34,252 nucleotides of DNA, taken from Clostridium sp. D53t1_180928_C8. Its GTDB lineage: Bacteria; Bacillota; Clostridia; Clostridiales; Clostridiaceae. Position numbers and translations under genes: made by a program. The notes under the pieces are model-generated. The model worked only from the letters and a program-made list of their open reading frames with translations. It had not been told where the DNA came from and did no database searches. This document shows, one piece after another, positions 23,430-31,409 of the stretch; positions within the stretch are counted from its first letter, which is position 1, and every line of letters begins with the position of its first letter. The DNA is taken from contig NZ_JADPEL010000036.1 in assembly GCF_015667795.1 (NCBI RefSeq), forward strand, positions 1 through 34,252. Reading direction: 5' to 3'.

Positions 23430-23640
23430 AAGGATTGAGAGTAGTAAAAAATAATTGTTTTTCAGAGAGTAGACGGTTGCTGTAAGTCTATAAATCAATA
23501 TTTTTGAACTTGCTCATGAGCTATAAAGATGAAATTATAGTAGTCTTTATCGGATAATACCGTTATTTTAATTAAGTATAATTTTTGGATGGTACCGCGC
23601 AAACACGCTCCAATATAAGGTGTGTTTGCGTGTTTTTTTT
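23430..23640 (+). promoter_or_regulatory. Leucine T-box leader with terminator
   Basis: A tRNA-sensing riboswitch. It has the AGAGAGTAG-x-CGGTTGCTG stem I blocks (23464-23481), a specifier region GAACTTGCTC (23506-23515), and the T-box TGGATGGTACCGCG (23586-23599), whose bulge pairs with the uncharged tRNA CCA end. The terminator is GCAAACAC (23599-23606) with GTGTTTGC (23622-23629), then GTG and eight T. In the specifier region CTT, TTG and CTC are all leucine codons, so leucine specificity does not depend on the exact register; CTT at 23509-23511 is my first choice. Uncharged tRNA-Leu should permit read-through into leuA. Confidence 0.92.
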
Positions 23641-23704
23641 ACTTAATTTTAAATAATGTATTTCAAATTTATTATATTTTAAATTTAAAAGGGGGCTTTT
23701 ATAG

Positions 23705-25372
23705 GTGTTAAATTATAGTAAGTATAGGAGATTTGAAACAATAAATTTTAGAGAAAGAACTTGGCCAAACAATATTATTGAAAAAGCACCAATATGGTGT
23801 AGTGTTGATTTAAGAGATGGAAATCAAGCTCTTATAAATCCAATGAATATAGATGAAAAAATAGAGTTCTTTAATTTGTTAGTTAAATTGGGGTTTAAAG
23901 AAATAGAGGTAGGTTTTCCATCAGCGTCTAAGATAGAATATGATTTTTTAAGAAAATTGGTTGATGAAAATTATATTCCTGATGATGTAGTGGTTCAAGT
24001 GTTAACACAGGCGAGACCACACTTAATAGAAAAAACTTTTGAAGCGTTAAAAGGAGTTAAACAAGCTGTAGTTCATATATATAATTCTACATCAGTACTA
24101 CAAAGAGATGTTGTTTTTAATATGAGTAGAGATGAAATCAAGAAAATTGCTATAGAGGGAACAGGGCTTGTTAAAAAGTATGCATCTGATTTTGAAGGAA
24201 AAATATTTTTAGAATATTCTCCTGAAAGTTTTACGGGAACAGAAGTAGATTATGCACTTGAAGTATGTGATGCAGTAGCAGATGTTTGGGAAGCATCACA
24301 AGATAATAAAATAATAATAAATCTTCCATCTACAGTTCAAATGGATACGCCAAATGTATTTGCTGATCAAATAGAATATATGTGTAAAAATTTTAAGGAT
24401 AGAAGTAGAATAATAGTGAGTGTACATCCTCACAATGATAGAGGTACTGGTGTAGCAGATGCTGAGTTAGCACTTTTAGCAGGAGCAGATAGAGTAGAAG
24501 GTACTTTGTTTGGAAATGGAGAAAGAACTGGAAATGTTGATGTGCTTACTGTTGCATACAATATGTTTTCACATGGAGTAAATCCAATGTTAAATCTTGA
24601 AAATATAAATGAGATAATAGAAATATATGAAAGATGTGTTAAGATACCTGTTCATGTAAGACATCCTTATGCAGGTAATTTAGTATTTACTGCATTCTCA
24701 GGTTCGCATCAAGATGCTATAAATAAAGGTATGAAGAAGTATGAGGAAAGAGGAGCAAAATTATGGGAAGTACCATATTTACCTGTTGATCCAAATGACT
24801 TAGGAAGAGAATATGAACCTTTAGTAAGAATAAATAGCCAATCTGGAAAAGGTGGTGTAGCATTTGTAATGGATCATTGCTTTGGATATAAGTTACCAAA
24901 AGTAATGCAGCAAGAATTTGCCGAAGTAGTACAAAAAATATCAGAAGCAAAAGGTGAAGTTCAACCAAATGAAATTTTAGAGGCATTTAAGAATGAGTAC
25001 TTAGAATTGCAGGAACCATTTAAATTAATAAATATATCTATATCTGATGTGGATCATGGAGAAAATGAAACTACTAAGGTTAAGGCTAGAATTAAATATA
25101 ATGATGTAGAAATGGATATAGAGGGAGTTGGAAATGGTCCTATAGATTCTTTAGGAAAGGCTTTATATAATAGTAATCTAATAAATATATCTATTATGGA
25201 TTATAAAGAACACGCATTAAGTAAGGGATCAGAAGCAGAGGCAGCAGCTTATGTTTACATGAAAAGAAATGATATAGAAAAGAAAACATTTGGTGTTGGA
25301 GTTGATAGTAATATTACACGTGCATCAATAAAATCTATAATAAGTGCAATAAATAGATTATATAAAATGTAA
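23705..25372 (+). CDS. leuA: 2-isopropylmalate synthase
   Basis: A 555-residue enzyme of the long LeuA form that condenses acetyl-CoA with 2-oxoisovalerate, the first committed step of leucine synthesis. The HMGL-like catalytic domain opens with WCSVDLRDGNQAL (metal and substrate binding), has SVHPHNDRGTG with the metal-binding His pair, and GNGERTGNVD. The C-terminal regulatory LeuA dimer domain (about 425-555) binds leucine for feedback inhibition. GTG is the start, with AAGGGGG nine bases before it. A leucine T-box precedes it. No leuB, leuC or leuD follows, so the rest of the pathway is elsewhere or absent. Confidence 0.95.
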   Translation: MLNYSKYRRFETINFRERTWPNNIIEKAPIWCSVDLRDGNQALINPMNIDEKIEFFNLLVKLGFKEIEVGFPSASKIEYDFLRKLVDENYIPDDVVVQVLTQARPHLIEKTFEALKGVKQAVVHIYNSTSVLQRDVVFNMSRDEIKKIAIEGTGLVKKYASDFEGKIFLEYSPESFTGTEVDYALEVCDAVADVWEASQDNKIIINLPSTVQMDTPNVFADQIEYMCKNFKDRSRIIVSVHPHNDRGTGVADAELALLAGADRVEGTLFGNGERTGNVDVLTVAYNMFSHGVNPMLNLENINEIIEIYERCVKIPVHVRHPYAGNLVFTAFSGSHQDAINKGMKKYEERGAKLWEVPYLPVDPNDLGREYEPLVRINSQSGKGGVAFVMDHCFGYKLPKVMQQEFAEVVQKISEAKGEVQPNEILEAFKNEYLELQEPFKLINISISDVDHGENETTKVKARIKYNDVEMDIEGVGNGPIDSLGKALYNSNLINISIMDYKEHALSKGSEAEAAAYVYMKRNDIEKKTFGVGVDSNITRASIKSIISAINRLYKM

Positions 25373-25389
25373 AAAAATGAAAAAATATA

Positions 25390-25418
25390 TTGATTTTATT
25401 TAAATTAATGTATATAAT
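25390..25418 (+). promoter_or_regulatory. Promoter of the glycine riboswitch transcript
   Basis: TTGATT (25390-25395) and TATAAT (25413-25418) are 17 bases apart, about 20 bases before the first conserved riboswitch bases. Confidence 0.75.
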
Positions 25419-25445
25419 GACTTTATAATTTAATATGTTCGGATG

Positions 25446-25604
25446 AAGGTAATGGGAGAGCGATTTAAATCCACCGAAGAAGTAAATCTTTCAGGTATTA
25501 GGACCGTTACTGGACGAGCCTCTGGAGAGACTCATATTAGAGCACCGAAGGAGCAAGGTTTAATTAATATTAAACTGAAACTCTCAGGTAAAAGGACAGG
25601 GGAT
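25446..25604 (+). promoter_or_regulatory. Tandem glycine riboswitch
   Basis: Two glycine aptamers in a row. The first (about 25448-25511) has GGGAGAG, CACCGAAGAAGTAAA and CTTTCAGGTATTAGGACCG, closed by GGTAATGG with CCGTTAC. The second (about 25518-25602) has GGAGAGA, GCACCGAAGGAGCAAG and CTCTCAGGTAAAAGGACAG, closed by CCTCTGG with CAGGGG. The short linker is usual for cooperative tandem types. It is followed by an AGCS symporter. Clostridial relatives use this switch to control glycine use or transport; on or off direction cannot be read from the aptamers alone. Confidence 0.95.
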
Positions 25605-25821
25605 AAAAGTAGTTTAGAGTAAAATTTAATAGTGAATAATTAGATAATATTGCAAAGTAAAATGAAAGTTAAGGATGAAATTATTTAGTAATTTCTTTAA
25701 GTATATATTTTAGAAACTTCTGATTCACTTTCTTCCTTAATTGGCTGAAGGCCATTAACTATAAATTGTTTTGTAATTTATCAAGTGTATTCACATTATT
25801 TTAAAATTTACAATTACTTTT
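25605..25821 (+). other. Untranslated leader between glycine riboswitch and symporter
   Basis: About 215 bases without a convincing gene. A small hairpin TGGC-TGAAG-GCCA lies at 25742-25754. The long gap between aptamers and expression platform is unusual; a short peptide or additional RNA fold could be present, but none is clear. Confidence 0.4.
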
Positions 25822-25861
25822 AATCTCCTCCTATAAATTAATTTTTAAGGGGGATTTTTTT
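25822..25861 (+). terminator. Terminator-like hairpin that includes the symporter ribosome site
   Basis: AATCTCCT (25822-25829) pairs with GGGGGATT (25849-25856; two G-U pairs), and T residues follow directly up to the ATG at 25862. The AGGGGGA 3' arm is the only Shine-Dalgarno of the symporter gene, so folding would both end transcription and hide the ribosome site. Confidence 0.6.
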
Positions 25862-27268
25862 ATGCAAATTTTTGAGGTGATTGAAAAAATATTAAGAGGA
25901 ATTAATGATATTGTATGGGGACCACCATTATTAATATTATTAGTTGGAACAGGTTTATACTTTACATTTAAGTTGAAATTATTACAAATATTTAAGCTTC
26001 CATTAGCATTAAAATATTTATTTTCAAAAGATGATGAAGAGTGTGATGATGAAGCAAAGGGTGATGTATCAAGTTTTGCAGCACTATGTACAGCTTTATC
26101 AGCAACAATAGGTACAGGTAATATAGTAGGTGTTGCTACTGCTATAGCAGCAGGAGGGCCAGGAGCTCTTTTATGGATGTGGGTAGCAGCATTTTTTGGG
26201 ATGGCAACTAAGTATGCAGAAGGTGTTTTAGCAATTAAGTATAGAGAAGTAGATGAAAATGGACAAATGTCTGGTGGACCTATGTACTATATAGAAAAAG
26301 GTGTAGGAAATAAGTTTTTAGCTAAAATGTTTGCTGTTTTTGGTGTTGGAGTAGCACTTTTAGGAATAGGAACATTTGGGCAAGTAAATTCTATAGCATC
26401 AGCAGCTAATATTACATTCAATATTCCATCTTGGGTTAGTGCATTAATTATAACTATATTAGTAGCATTAGTTACATTAGGTGGTATAAAGAGAATATCT
26501 AAAGTTGCTGAAAAAATAGTTCCATCAATGGCGATTATATATATATTAGGAGCATTAATGGTATTAATGTTTAATTTTAAGGCAATACCAGAAGCTATAA
26601 TGCTAATAATTCATAGTGCAGTAAATCCTAGGGCGGCATTAGGTGGTGCAGCTGGTATAACTGTAGCGATAGCAATTCAAAGAGGGGTTGGAAGAGGAGT
26701 ATTTTCTAATGAAGCAGGTTTAGGAAGTGCACCTATAGCAGCGGCAGCAGCTAAAACTAAATCTCCAGTAAAGCAAGGATTAATTTCAATGACTGGAACA
26801 TTTATAGATACAATAATAATTTGTACAATGACAGGTTTAGCTATAGTTTTAACTGGAAGCTTTGATAGTGGGTTAGAAGGAGCAGCAATGACTACTGCAG
26901 CATTTCAACAAGGATTACCTTTTGCTATAGTAGGAAAGTATATAGTAAATATAGGATTAATATTCTTTGCATTTACTACTATTATAGGATGGAATTATTA
27001 TGGAGAAAGATGTATTGAGTATTTAACAGGAGTTAAGGGAATAAGGGCGTATAAAATTATATTTATAATATTTGTAGGGGTAGGACCTTTCTTATCGTTA
27101 GATTTAGTATTTATAATAGCAGATATAGTAAATGGATTAATGGCATTACCAAACTTAGTTGGATTAATAGCATTAAGACATGTGGTAATAAATGAAACTA
27201 ATGAGTTTTTTGAAAAGTTAAAAAGAGAAAATGATATAGTAAAAGAAAAAAAATTACAGATTAATTAA
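25862..27268 (+). CDS. Sodium:alanine/glycine symporter (AGCS family)
   Basis: A 468-residue membrane transporter of the alanine or glycine:cation symporter family with about ten to eleven helices. Family blocks visible are ALSATIGTGNIVGVATAIAA (sodium and substrate site), ALLWMWVAAFFGMATKYAE, GGPMYYIEKG, RGVFSNEAGLGSAPIAAAA and IGWNYYGERC. The start ATG follows the ribosome site held in the hairpin described separately. Control by a tandem glycine riboswitch makes glycine the predicted main substrate. A very strong terminator follows, so it is monocistronic. Confidence 0.95.
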   Translation: MQIFEVIEKILRGINDIVWGPPLLILLVGTGLYFTFKLKLLQIFKLPLALKYLFSKDDEECDDEAKGDVSSFAALCTALSATIGTGNIVGVATAIAAGGPGALLWMWVAAFFGMATKYAEGVLAIKYREVDENGQMSGGPMYYIEKGVGNKFLAKMFAVFGVGVALLGIGTFGQVNSIASAANITFNIPSWVSALIITILVALVTLGGIKRISKVAEKIVPSMAIIYILGALMVLMFNFKAIPEAIMLIIHSAVNPRAALGGAAGITVAIAIQRGVGRGVFSNEAGLGSAPIAAAAAKTKSPVKQGLISMTGTFIDTIIICTMTGLAIVLTGSFDSGLEGAAMTTAAFQQGLPFAIVGKYIVNIGLIFFAFTTIIGWNYYGERCIEYLTGVKGIRAYKIIFIIFVGVGPFLSLDLVFIIADIVNGLMALPNLVGLIALRHVVINETNEFFEKLKRENDIVKEKKLQIN

Positions 27269-27323
27269 GAAAATAAAGAACCTATGTATATTTTTAAAAT
27301 ATACATAGGTTCTTTATTTTCTT
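27267..27323. terminator. Perfect 28-bp terminator hairpin after the symporter
   Basis: Arms at 27267-27294 and 27296-27323 are perfect complements, ending AAGAAAATAAAGAACC on the left and GGTTCTTTATTTTCTT on the right. The stem is much longer than usual and symmetrical, so it can act on both strands. Confidence 0.88.
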
Positions 27324-27479
27324 TAAAAACTTAAGTATTAAAGGTGTAATAAGTTCATATTATTAAATGTGATAAAAAATGAAAGAATGAAAAATAATTA
27401 CTTAAAATGCATAAAGAATTTTAAGATAAAAATACTAACTGTATATATAGAGTATTTTAAATTTATAGGAGAGTTGAAA

Positions 27480-28211
27480 ATGAGAAAAAACATTAAGTAT
27501 GATGGCTTGAGAACTTATGCACAAAAAAGTAAAAAAATAAAGCTAGGAAAAGTATGTTTAGCTAGTATATTTACAATTGTTATATTATATATAATGATTT
27601 TTAATTTGAAGGAGAACGGTTCTAATGAAATAAACAGTTTACAGGAATTAGCTGTTATGGAGAATAAAGAGCAGGAAAATGTTACGGAAGGAGAAAATTT
27701 AGAGACTAGCAATCAACAAGTATATTCTAATACATATATAGATAATGAAAAAATGGGCTTTGTACAAAAAATTTCAGAAGGAGCTAAAAATAATTATAAT
27801 AAATATGGAATATTACCATCAATAACTATGGCGCAAGCCATATTGGAATCTGGCTGGGGTAATTCTGAATTAGCAGTTACTCATAATAATTTATTTGGAA
27901 TTAAAGCAGACTCAAGATGGAATGGAGCAATTGCAACTATAACAACCAGTGAAAATTATAATGATTCTACAGTAGCTAATTTTAGAAAGTACGATAATAT
28001 TAATGAATCTATTGAAGATCATGGAAAGTTTTTATATGAAAACTCAAGGTATGCAGAGTATGGATTATTTAATGCAAAAAACTATAAAAGTCAAGCTCAA
28101 GCATTAGAAGATGCAGGATATAGTACGGTTAAAAATGAGGGGGGAGAGCCAATATATGCTGATAAATTAATATCACTTATTGAAAAATATAACCTAATGC
28201 AATATGACTAA
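27480..28211 (+). CDS. Membrane-anchored endo-beta-N-acetylglucosaminidase (GH73)
   Basis: A 243-residue cell-wall hydrolase. The ATG at 27480 is preferred over the upstream ATG at 27369, since AGGAGAG precedes it and the protein then starts with a normal signal anchor: a basic N-terminus, then a hydrophobic segment at about 22-42. A Glu/Asn-rich spacer leads to the glucosaminidase domain (about 92-240) with MAQAILESGWGNSELA (catalytic Glu123), NNLFGIKAD, and YSTVKNEGGEPIYADKLISLIEKY. It should cleave the glycan chains of peptidoglycan at the outer face of the membrane, in growth or separation. No ChW or SH3 repeats are present. Its stop codon overlaps the left end of the structured element. 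Confidence 0.92.
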   Translation: MRKNIKYDGLRTYAQKSKKIKLGKVCLASIFTIVILYIMIFNLKENGSNEINSLQELAVMENKEQENVTEGENLETSNQQVYSNTYIDNEKMGFVQKISEGAKNNYNKYGILPSITMAQAILESGWGNSELAVTHNNLFGIKADSRWNGAIATITTSENYNDSTVANFRKYDNINESIEDHGKFLYENSRYAEYGLFNAKNYKSQAQALEDAGYSTVKNEGGEPIYADKLISLIEKYNLMQYD

Positions 28212-28644
28212 ACTGCAAACTACAGTGAGAACGAAAAATGAAATATTACTTTTCCGGTAAGCGGTGAAATTTTCCTCTTGAATTTATATAATTGATTCCG
28301 TAAAATTTGCTAAAGCTTCAAACAGTAAAAACTTCTTGACGCAAATTTTACTATATCAATTATTAAATTCTACAGCTTAATTTCAATGATTCCATCCAAA
28401 TTAATATTTCATTTTTTCTCTTCGCTGTTTTTCTTAGTTCCCCGACTTATAGTTAACGACTCCTGCTATAAATTTGTAGCAGGAGTCGTTAACTTTAGGA
28501 AAATTCGGCTTAAATTGCAGACTTAAGCTTTAAAGCCAGTGATAGAGAAAAATTAATAATATCACCGGAAGAAATTATATTACTTAATGGAGGTTATATA
28601 ATTAATTTTCGGCATCGCGGCATCTAAGCTTTAGTTCGCAGTTT
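28210..28644. other. Structured non-coding element with terminal inverted repeats
   Basis: A 435-base stretch with no credible gene. The ends pair: 28210-28225 (AAACTGCAAACTACAG) with 28629-28644, 14 of 16 positions. Inside: 28234-28248 with 28402-28416 (15 perfect pairs), 28280-28310 with 28341-28370 (about 30 positions with a few mismatches), a perfect 18-bp hairpin 28451-28468/28477-28494 (AGTTAACGACTCCTGCTA), GCTTAA/TTAAGC at 28508-28528, GTGATA/TATCAC at 28539-28565 and AATTATAT/ATATAATT near 28573-28602. It is either a MITE-like mobile element or a large structured RNA. Its strand cannot be assigned. It sits between the convergent glucosaminidase and acylphosphatase genes. Confidence 0.75.
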
Positions 28645-28647
28645 TAT

Positions 28648-28920
28648 TTAATAGCGTTCTGTAAAGGTACGTTCTTGCGGTATTACCTCTATTTTCTTTT
28701 GATATAGTTCGTCAACTCTTATGAAGCGATTTCCTTTTTTTAGGGTTTTGATGAATTTTTCAATTTCTTTTTCTTCACCTTGAACTTCCATTTCCACCAT
28801 GCCATTATCCATATTTCTAACCCAGCCAGTTAAATCAGTTGTGCGAGCATTCATTGTACAAAAGAATCTGAAACCTACGCTTTGTACACGGCCTTCAAGA
28901 ATTATGTAATATCTAACCAT
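28648..28920 (-). CDS. Acylphosphatase
   Basis: A 90-residue enzyme that hydrolyses acyl phosphates such as carbamoyl and 1,3-bisphosphoglyceryl phosphate. The signature GRVQSVGFRFF carries catalytic Arg18, and GWVRNMDNGMVEMEVQG carries Asn36; one Gly of the usual GRVQGVGFR loop is Ser here. The length equals the family norm. AAGGAGGTTTTT precedes the ATG. It is convergent with the glucosaminidase gene and divergent from ndk. Confidence 0.95.
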   Translation of the reverse strand: MVRYYIILEGRVQSVGFRFFCTMNARTTDLTGWVRNMDNGMVEMEVQGEEKEIEKFIKTLKKGNRFIRVDELYQKKIEVIPQERTFTERY

Positions 28921-29022
28921 AAAAACCTCCTTATAATTATATATATCTAGAATTATAACATATATAAAAATGATATATATATCATATAATGCTATGAGTA
29001 AAATAAAATTTAGGGGTGGGGC

Positions 29023-29439
29023 ATGGAAAAAACATTAGTGTTAATTAAGCCAGATGCTGTAGAGCAAAATATAATAGGGGATATACTAAGTTTTTATGAG
29101 AAAAATGGATTAAAGATTGTTGCTTTGAAAATGGAATTAGTAGAAAGAAAAATAGCAGAAGAACATTATTCAGAGCATTATGGAAAGAGTTTTTACAGTT
29201 CATTAATTCAATTTATTACACGAAGTCCAGTATGTGCATTAATATTAGAAGGAAAAGAGTGTATTAGTAAGGTTAGAGAGATAAATGGAGCTACAAATCC
29301 CAAAGAACAAAAGGCAGGAACAATAAGGAAAAAATATGCTAAGGGAATAACAGAAAATTGCGTACATGCATCAGATTCAATTGAAAGTTCAAAGAGAGAA
29401 ATAAAAATATGGTTTCCTAATTTTAAGTTTAAAATGTAA
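29023..29439 (+). CDS. ndk: Nucleoside diphosphate kinase
   Basis: A 138-residue cytoplasmic kinase that balances nucleoside triphosphates through a phosphohistidine intermediate. MEKTLVLIKPDAV starts the fold, HYGKSFY forms the Kpn/substrate region and NCVHASDS holds the active His115. Length is normal. GGGGTGGGGC precedes the ATG, a weaker ribosome site than most here. It is a single-gene unit ended by a terminator shared with potD on the other strand. Confidence 0.97.
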   Translation: MEKTLVLIKPDAVEQNIIGDILSFYEKNGLKIVALKMELVERKIAEEHYSEHYGKSFYSSLIQFITRSPVCALILEGKECISKVREINGATNPKEQKAGTIRKKYAKGITENCVHASDSIESSKREIKIWFPNFKFKM

Positions 29440-29472
29440 AGCTTTATATTTGTATTTAAATATAAAAAATAA

Positions 29473-29504
29473 AAAAAGAGGAGTCAAGTTTGAATCCTCT
29501 TTTT
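29473..29504. terminator. Bidirectional terminator between ndk and potD
   Basis: AAAAAGAGGA (29473-29482) and TCCTCTTTTT (29495-29504) are perfect arms, and the inner TCAA/TTGA extends the stem. A-runs before and T-runs after allow termination of both convergent units. Confidence 0.9.
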
Positions 29505-29519
29505 AGTTTTTATATTTTA

Positions 29520-30581
29520 TTATTGAGAAAGAACTTCTGTAAAAGCAGCTTCATATAATTTTAATACTTCAGGATCTAAATCTACAAATAAGGTACATTT
29601 AGATAATGTTTTATCTGAAGGATATGCTGCTGGGTTATTTTTAGTTTCTTCATCAAGTAAATCATAAGCAGCAGTGTTAGGAGTAGAGTATCCTATATAA
29701 TCTACATTTTCTTTAGCATTTTCAGGATCGCATAAGAAGTTAATGAATGCTTCAGCTTGAGCTTTATTTTTCGCACCAGTTGGGATGCATAAAGCATCTA
29801 CCCATTTATTAGATCCTTCTTTAGGTATAACGTATTTCATATCAGGATTTTCGTTCATTATATAAATTGCATCACCAGACCAAACAGTTGCAAGCATTTT
29901 TTCACCAGCAATCATATTGTCTTTAACTTCATCCACAACATAAACAGGATTAGTTAAACTTCTTTGTTCAATTAAAACATCTCTAGCATTATCTATTTGA
30001 GTAGGATCAGTAGAGTTTATAGAATATCCATCCTTAAGTAATCCAATAGCCATAGCATCTCTAAGTGAGTTAAACATATATACTTCATCTTTGTATTTAG
30101 AATCCCAAAGAATATCCCAACTATCTACAGGATCAGTTATTCTTGTACTATCATATATTATACCTACAGTTCCCCACATATAAGGTACAGAATATTCGTT
30201 AGTAGGATCATAAGATAAATTTTTATAATCATCGCCTATATAGTGATAATTAGCAATATTATTAAAATCTATTTTTTCTAATAAATTTTCACTTATCATT
30301 TTTTCAATCATATAATCAGATGGAACTACTAAATCATAAGTACCTGGATTAGTTTTAACTTTTTGGTACATTATTTCATTAGTATCATAAGTTGAATAAT
30401 TTACCTTAATACCAGTTTCCTTTTCAAATTTTCTAATAAGAGCTTCATCAATATAATCACCAACATTGAAGAAGTTTAATGTTCCATTTTCTCCTGCGCT
30501 ATTATTTCCACATCCGGCAAAAAGAGAAGTTGTTAATAATGTAGTTGCAATTAAAGCAGCTAATTTTTTAAATTTTTTCAA
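29520..30581 (-). CDS. potD: Spermidine/putrescine ABC transporter substrate-binding lipoprotein
   Basis: A 353-residue extracytoplasmic binding protein. The signal peptide (basic KKFKKLAAL, hydrophobic core, lipobox LFAGC) predicts lipid anchoring at the outer face of the membrane. The mature part has family blocks LNFFNVGDYID, YDLVVPSDYMIEKM, YMWGTVGIIYD, AVWSGDAIY and CIPTGAKNKAQAEAFINFL. The start is probably the TTG at 30581, since AAGGGG stands eight bases upstream; the GTG at 30590 lies on that ribosome site. It follows the potC stop by one base. It is last in the potABCD operon and delivers polyamine to PotBC. Confidence 0.95.
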   Translation of the reverse strand: MKKFKKLAALIATTLLTTSLFAGCGNNSAGENGTLNFFNVGDYIDEALIRKFEKETGIKVNYSTYDTNEIMYQKVKTNPGTYDLVVPSDYMIEKMISENLLEKIDFNNIANYHYIGDDYKNLSYDPTNEYSVPYMWGTVGIIYDSTRITDPVDSWDILWDSKYKDEVYMFNSLRDAMAIGLLKDGYSINSTDPTQIDNARDVLIEQRSLTNPVYVVDEVKDNMIAGEKMLATVWSGDAIYIMNENPDMKYVIPKEGSNKWVDALCIPTGAKNKAQAEAFINFLCDPENAKENVDYIGYSTPNTAAYDLLDEETKNNPAAYPSDKTLSKCTLFVDLDPEVLKLYEAAFTEVLSQ

Positions 30582-30582
30582 T

Positions 30583-31395
30583 TTATTCACCCCTTGAAGT
30601 AAATTCTTTTCTATTTACAATTAATAATAAAATTAATACTGTTAAAAACATTAAAGTAGATAATGCATTTATTGAAGGATTTATACCTTTTCTTGCCATA
30701 GAGTAAATTTCTATAGATAAATTAGTAACTCCAGGGCCTGTAGTAAAGAAGCTAATTACAAAATCATCAATAGACATTGTAAAAGCCATTAAAAGTCCGG
30801 CAACAATACCAGGCTGAATTTGAGGTAAGATTATTTTTCTCATTGCATACCCAGGTGTTGCACCTAAATCTAAGGCTGCTTCAGTTATATTATTAGGAAG
30901 TTGCTTTAGCTTAGGAAGTACAGATAATATAACGTATGGAATATTAAAAGTAATATGAGCTAAAAGCATAGTTGTAAATCCAAACTGAGCATTTATTCCA
31001 ATTCTATTTAGAAAAGGAAAGATAAAAATAAATAAACTCATTATAGATATACCAGTAACTATATCTGGATTTAATACCGGTAAATTATTAATGTTTAATA
31101 AAGTCTTTTTTGGTACACCTCTCATTTTATGAATTCCTATGGCAGCCAAGGTACCTATTATTGTAGCTATAATAGAAGATAATATAGCTATTATTAGTGT
31201 ATACTTTAAGGCTTCCATTATTCTAGCATTTTGAAAAAGGTTGGTATACCATCTTAGAGTAAAGCCACTCCATTTTCCCATAGATTTTGAATCATTAAAG
31301 GAGAATACCATTAAAGTAACTATTGGTGTATATAAAAATACAAAAATTAATAATAGGTAAAATCTTTTAATGAAAGACTCAAGTTTTTTTACCAT
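30583..31395 (-). CDS. potC: Spermidine/putrescine ABC transporter permease PotC
   Basis: A 270-residue inner permease with six predicted helices. The ABC coupling (EAA) loop reads EAALDLGATPGYAMRKIILPQIQPGI, and TMSIDDFVISFFTTGPG is typical of PotC. The N-terminus PIVTLMVFSFNDSKSMGKWSGF marks the CUT-like polyamine subfamily. AAGGAGGATATT precedes the ATG, 15 bases after the potB stop. Pairs with PotB to form the membrane channel energised by PotA. Confidence 0.95.
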   Translation of the reverse strand: MVKKLESFIKRFYLLLIFVFLYTPIVTLMVFSFNDSKSMGKWSGFTLRWYTNLFQNARIMEALKYTLIIAILSSIIATIIGTLAAIGIHKMRGVPKKTLLNINNLPVLNPDIVTGISIMSLFIFIFPFLNRIGINAQFGFTTMLLAHITFNIPYVILSVLPKLKQLPNNITEAALDLGATPGYAMRKIILPQIQPGIVAGLLMAFTMSIDDFVISFFTTGPGVTNLSIEIYSMARKGINPSINALSTLMFLTVLILLLIVNRKEFTSRGE

Positions 31396-31409
31396 AATAA
31401 ATATCCTCC

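Noticed and set aside
27369-27479. 37-residue N-terminal extension of the glucosaminidase
   Set aside because: No ribosome site at 27369, and the extension would place the signal anchor internally; 27480 has AGGAGAG.
28210-28644. Group I intron or IStron remnant
   Set aside because: I could not find the conserved P, Q, R and S core blocks or a transposase fragment.
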